Of a stretch of 64,000 nt of DNA, positions 62,701 to 64,000 are shown piece by piece. The stretch is taken from positions 1 to 64,000 of the forward strand of contig NOWV01000246.1 in assembly GCA_003344405.1 (NCBI GenBank), in the 5' to 3' direction. Below the pieces are notes generated by a model, which did no database searches, was not told the DNA's origin, and was given only the letters and a program-made list of their open reading frames with translations. The position numbers were made by a program, and so were the translations under genes. How positions within the stretch are numbered: the stretch's first letter is position 1; every line of letters starts with the position of its first letter. Source of the DNA: Trichoplax sp. H2 (taxonomy: Eukaryota > Placozoa > Uniplacotomia > Trichoplacea).

Positions 62701-64000
62701 TAGGATTTAGTTTAGAATGCTTGCTGTCAAAGAAATCATAAAGGCTAAATGTTTTCTACTCTTCATTAACAACTTCCTTTGATATGCTTACCTGTATTAG
62801 GGTATTGTGAAAGAAGAAGGAAACTTTTTTGATATCCAAAAATTGAGCTCGAATGACATCAATTACATCGTCAACCAATTTATGAACGCGAATCAAAAGT
62901 CTTTGACTTCAGAAATGCGGCAATTGCTAATCAGTAAATGTCAAGCTTGCCCATGGCCGGCTTACGTTAATACAGTTATGTTATTAAGTCTTACCTGGAA
63001 GTCATTTACTGATTTGAGTAACTGTAACATTCCTACCGCTATGAACGAATTGATTGCGATTATTATTGAAAACTTAGAGAAAAAGTATGGTAAAATTTTG
63101 ATGCAACGTTTATTAATTTATATTACTTTATCAAGAAAAGGTTTAACAGAAGCTGAATTGGAAGATATTTTATCCTGCGACGATGAAGTTTTGCGAGCAG
63201 TTTATCCAAATCGTGAACCAACAATTCATCGTATACCAACCTTGCTATGGATCAGAGTTCGAAATGAATTATCACCCTTTCTTGATGAAGCCTTCGCAGA
63301 CGGATTTTCCGTTTTGCGTTGGAAGTTTCGAAATTTTTCTGAAGTAATACGTAAAAGATACCTATCCAATGCAGACGATAAAATAGAACTGCATTCCGTA
63401 TTGGCAGATTACTTTTCCGATAAGTGGAAAGACGGTAAACCATTTGAACGCTTAGATAGAATCACTGTTTTAGCAAATCGCCTTATTATGACCCAACCAG
63501 CTATTTTATCGTTGAGAAATAATGATGTGTTTCAGCCAACATTTAACTTACGTAAATTAAGTGAATTACCATATCATTTATTATACGCTCAAAGATTTGA
63601 GCAATTGAAAGAGCTAATGTGCAACTTTTTATGGCTACTTAGCAAGTTAGCAGCGACATCTATACATCATGTGCTTAATGATTTTGATATGGCCATTAGC
63701 AGTATACCAGGTAGTCAGCAGGATTTAAAATTAGTAAGGGAAACGTTAATTATGTCATTAGTTGCTCTTAATGATGATCCTGCACAACTAGCATCCCAGC
63801 TAATTGGCCGATTAGCCACTAAATTCTCTAGTGAAGGTAATTCTTACGCCAATTACCGTTATGTTAATATGCTATTACAACAAGCAGCTGATCCTGCAGT
63901 TCCAAGTTTGATTCCTCCTATCCATTGCGCTTCGTTGACACCACCTGGTGGTTCGCTTAGTCAATTACTCTCTGGTCACACTGGATCTATCCTTGCATTA
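56739..64000 (+). CDS. Discoidin-NACHT-WD40 STAND protein, 3' end outside window (1227+ aa)
   Basis: Exons 56739-56814, 56896-57212, 57292-57445, 57588-57694, 57805-57890, 58177-58243, 58799-58892, 58984-59082, 59138-59376, 59556-59859, 59968-60692, 61783-61995 and 62801-64000 (open) join in one frame. Residues about 27-180 are a coagulation factor 5/8 type C (discoidin) domain (PLGLENEKIKD, ITASSYR, QFLQIDLG, CSRGIGMRVEIYG). Then comes a 150-residue charged linker and an NWD1/TEP1-like region (DTIEERKAIR, IIVGQKYGKRLIP, FLNRWY). The NACHT has Walker A GPAGSGKS (691-698) and Walker B LYLDGLDQLS (Asp783), followed by a winged-helix region and LSGHTGSILAL, the first WD40 blade. No signal peptide is seen, so it is probably cytosolic: an ATP-driven switch with a sensor-like WD40 end. 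An in-frame TGA at 57463 would end a discoidin-only form if the 57445 donor is not used. The intron after 57694 is GC-AG. Confidence 0.85.
60693..61782 (+). repeat. Long NACHT-gene intron with degenerate repeats and a hairpin
   Basis: This 1090-bp intron splits Walker A from Walker B. It contains three imperfect units about 190 bp apart (near 61,290, 61,480 and 61,670), sharing TTCATA/TGCTCATA and a TTTATCCCTTC-type core. It also holds a 12-bp perfect inverted repeat (61334-61345 with 61353-61364), extendable to about 15 bp with one G:T pair. No coding frame is visible. Confidence 0.55.

Overview
The window reads as the end of an animal chromosome. It opens with 18 perfect CCTAAC units, the metazoan vertebrate-type telomere seen on its C-rich strand. 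It is AT-rich and carries spliced genes with mostly short introns and GT-AG junctions. The gene set (L1CAM-like adhesion receptor, GNPTG, ERCC1, MRP1-type ABC transporter, epsin, NACHT-WD40 protein) is metazoan. The compact AT-rich layout suggests an early-branching animal such as a placozoan; that assignment is inference. One 46-bp run of N (19449-19494) shows this is a scaffolded assembly.

Layout. 1-22 kb is gene-poor: telomere, cytochrome b5 (2480-2875), stearoyl-CoA-type delta-9 desaturase in three exons (9452-10595), then about 10 kb of gene-free DNA with small repeats. 20-27 kb holds triosephosphate isomerase (+, seven exons, 248 aa), an intronless epsin (-) and short arrays of a self-complementary GTACW pentamer. 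27-35 kb is one 30-exon MRP1-like ABCC transporter that joins in frame to about 1499 aa. 36.5-38.3 kb holds GNPTG (-), hidden in eight small exons. 39.8-43.0 kb holds ERCC1 (+), ten small exons. 43.0-43.8 kb holds an unidentified four-exon gene (-). 44.7-48.9 kb is an L1CAM-type receptor (six Ig, five FN3, TM, tail). 51.6-52.6 kb is a small Cys-rich, Lys-rich protein (-). 56.7-64.0 kb is a multi-exon gene that runs off the window and predicts a discoidin (F5/8 type C) domain, an NWD1/TEP1-type N-terminal region, a NACHT NTPase and the first WD40 repeat.

The genes are unrelated housekeeping and surface functions (glycolysis, lipid desaturation with its likely electron donor cytochrome b5, endocytosis, export, lysosomal enzyme tagging, excision repair, adhesion), not an operon-like system. 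Cytochrome b5 and the desaturase work in the same ER electron-transfer reaction and are neighbours here. The two most unusual items are the intracellular discoidin-NACHT-WD40 architecture and the GTACW arrays. The arrays lie upstream of TPI, between the divergent epsin and ABCC genes, and between the divergent GNPTG and ERCC1 genes; two of them adjoin a near-identical duplicated block (19495 and 39044).

Gene models were built by eye from splice sites, phase and family resemblance. Every recognised multi-exon gene keeps its reading phase across all stated junctions.
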